A stretch of DNA of 6,160 nt from Desulfotignum sp. (GTDB lineage Bacteria > Desulfobacterota > Desulfobacteria > Desulfobacterales > Desulfobacteraceae): contig JAIPDY010000254.1 of assembly GCA_021737445.1 (NCBI GenBank), positions 1 through 6,160 of the forward strand, in the 5' to 3' direction. The first letter of the stretch is position 1. Every line of letters starts with the position of its first letter. The notes beneath the pieces were generated by a model. That model had not been told where the DNA came from, searched no databases, and was given only the letters and a program-made list of their open reading frames with translations. A program made the position numbers and the translations under genes. Of the stretch, positions 4,970 to 6,160 are shown piece by piece.

Positions 4970-6160
4970 CAGCGCGCTTCTCCTTTTTGATATGCTTTTT
5001 TCCGGGCGGCCAGATAAATTTCGTCAATGGCTTTCTGGGCATCATCGGGCAATGGCAGGGGTTCATGGGTTGCCAGAAGATGTTTCACCCGGTCTGAAGC
5101 CCGCTGCTCAACCCCTTTTTTCCCCCTGCTCTCCCATCTGCTGTATGCATCCCGGACAAAATATTGCGGCAGGAACTGCTCTGACCGGAAATGTTTAAAT
5201 GTATGCGGGTGCTGAAGAAACTGGGCATGAGGGCCGCATCCGACATCCCTGATCACATCCACTGCCAGGGTTTCTGCATCCACTGCCATTCCGCGCGCAA
5301 ACCGCCTGGCCATGTTGATAATATCATCGTCAACCAGTATTTTTTCATAACTGACCGCCATGGTGTTTTCCAGTTCTCCGGCACCGTGCAGAACAAAACT
5401 GGCTCCGGCAAGAATGGGAATCAAGCTGCTCATCATGGCTTCGGCACCTGCCTGCACATCCAGGGTGTTGGCATCTGAAGACCCGCCGGTGTTTCTTGCC
5501 GGCACCCCATAAAACCGTGCCATCTGAACCGTCCCCACAGCAAGGATATCAGCCTCTGGTGATCCATAGGGCAGAATCAATGTTTTCATGTCAAATGCGC
5601 TTGAAACAGTACCATAAATGACACCAAGGCCGGGATTGATACACTGGACCAGTACTGCATGCCCTAAGAATTCAGCTGTCTGCTGGGCAAGGGATCCTGC
5701 CAGGGTAGCCGGCCCTGTGGCACCGGCCTGAACTTCGGGAGAGATGGAAACAGGGACCCCCCTGCGGGCATATTTTACCATGCCTGCCAATTGATCCGAT
5801 TCATTATGCAGAGGACTGAAAGGATTCATTATGGCCACAAGGGGCAGCACACCTTTGGGCAGGTGACCGCACGTATCTGCAACAATCTGGGCCATTTCAA
5901 GAACCATATCCACCTGGCGGCTCACCCCGAACACAGCCTTGCTGGAACAGCTGAACATCGTGCGGGTATGCAATGCCTCCAATAACCCGCCCGGCATATC
6001 AGGCGGATTAATACCGGTAGATGCCACTGCCATATTTGGCAGTGCATCGCAGAGCCGGCAGATATCTTCACCATCTTTGACAGCACCGGGACGGCGGTAC
6101 CCATCCATGCCGATAATATTCAATGCAGAGTCCGGCATTGAAAAATAGGTGTTGCCATCC
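4969..6160 (-). CDS. MttB-family (trimethylamine methyltransferase-like) protein, non-pyrrolysine, 5' end beyond the window
   Basis: The frame is open from the right edge to a TGA at 4969-4971, giving about 396 visible residues. The family is about 480-500 long, so roughly the first 100 are missing. The Met at 6138 is internal: upstream codons read DGNTYFS, matching the conserved region before the barrel. Motifs counted from that Met are: RLCDALPNM at 28-36, like the family's RLADALPNID; VLPLVAIMNPFSPL at 97-110; SISPEVQAGATGPATLAGSL at 131-150; NTGGSSDANTLDVQAGAEA at 216-234; GASFVLHGAGELENTMAVSYE at 245-265; and GCGPHAQFLQHPHTFKHFR at 300-318. There is no in-frame amber codon in the visible part, so it belongs to the non-pyrrolysine group (MtgB, MtpB, MtcB and relatives). 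These move a methyl group from a quaternary amine to a corrinoid protein. No corrinoid protein or activating enzyme is in the window. The substrate cannot be read from the sequence. Confidence 0.92.
   Translation of the reverse strand, partial: DGNTYFSMPDSALNIIGMDGYRRPGAVKDGEDICRLCDALPNMAVASTGINPPDMPGGLLEALHTRTMFSCSSKAVFGVSRQVDMVLEMAQIVADTCGHLPKGVLPLVAIMNPFSPLHNESDQLAGMVKYARRGVPVSISPEVQAGATGPATLAGSLAQQTAEFLGHAVLVQCINPGLGVIYGTVSSAFDMKTLILPYGSPEADILAVGTVQMARFYGVPARNTGGSSDANTLDVQAGAEAMMSSLIPILAGASFVLHGAGELENTMAVSYEKILVDDDIINMARRFARGMAVDAETLAVDVIRDVGCGPHAQFLQHPHTFKHFRSEQFLPQYFVRDAYSRWESRGKKGVEQRASDRVKHLLATHEPLPLPDDAQKAIDEIYLAARKKAYQKGEAR
4980..4984 (-). promoter_or_regulatory. Ribosome binding site and TGATG junction of the M24 gene
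   Basis: AGGAG lies ten bases before the ATG at 4969, within the last codons of the MttB-like gene. The upstream stop and this start share one base in a TGATG junction, a classic arrangement for translational coupling. The two proteins are probably made together. Confidence 0.55.

Noticed and set aside
4969..6138. Complete 389-residue methyltransferase starting at ATG 6138
   Set aside because: The frame continues upstream without a stop to the window edge, encoding family-like residues, and the protein would be about 100 residues shorter than the family.

Overview
This window is a single-direction catabolic gene cluster. All six genes lie on the minus strand, packed with gaps of no more than 146 bases, and the cluster runs off both ends of the window. 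In transcription order (right to left) it holds: a non-pyrrolysine member of the MttB (trimethylamine methyltransferase) family, cut at its 5' end by the window edge; an M24-fold hydrolase of the ectoine-hydrolase/creatinase-like type; an IclR-family regulator; an Asp/Glu-racemase-fold protein of the maleate isomerase / arylmalonate decarboxylase / EutA type; a flavoprotein of the succinate dehydrogenase/fumarate reductase family; and the N-terminal third or so of its [2Fe-2S] iron-sulfur partner, cut at its 3' end by the window edge. I see no RNA genes, mobile elements, CRISPR arrays or long repeats.

The organism cannot be named from this sequence. GC content is roughly half and ribosome binding sites are strong (GGAGG type). 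MttB-family proteins are typical of corrinoid-dependent methyl metabolism, and here one sits beside an FrdAB-like pair. This suggests a strictly anaerobic bacterium, and a Desulfobacterota sulfate reducer or an acetogen-like organism would fit. That is inference.

Likely joint function (inference): the MttB homologue would demethylate a quaternary or tertiary N-methyl compound onto a corrinoid protein not seen here. The M24 hydrolase would open a C-N bond of the compound or its demethylated product. The racemase-fold enzyme would act on a carboxylate intermediate. The FrdAB-like pair would oxidise or reduce a C-C bond of a dicarboxylate-like or enoate intermediate. The IclR protein would sense the substrate or an intermediate. 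The pairing of EutA-like and EutD/DoeA-like proteins recalls ectoine catabolism operons, but ectoine carries no N-methyl group and no eutB, eutC or eutE homologue is in the window. The substrate is therefore probably something else.

Active-site reading gives the most interesting observations. Three of the four complete proteins look catalytically divergent from their best-known relatives. The M24 protein has lost most metal ligands, the racemase-fold protein keeps one catalytic Cys but has Asp at the other, and the flavoprotein lacks both the His used for covalent FAD and the usual QFHP substrate His. Three start sites are set from ribosome binding sites: ATG at 3659 for the regulator, ATG at 2835 for the racemase-fold gene, and TTG at 2012 for the flavoprotein.
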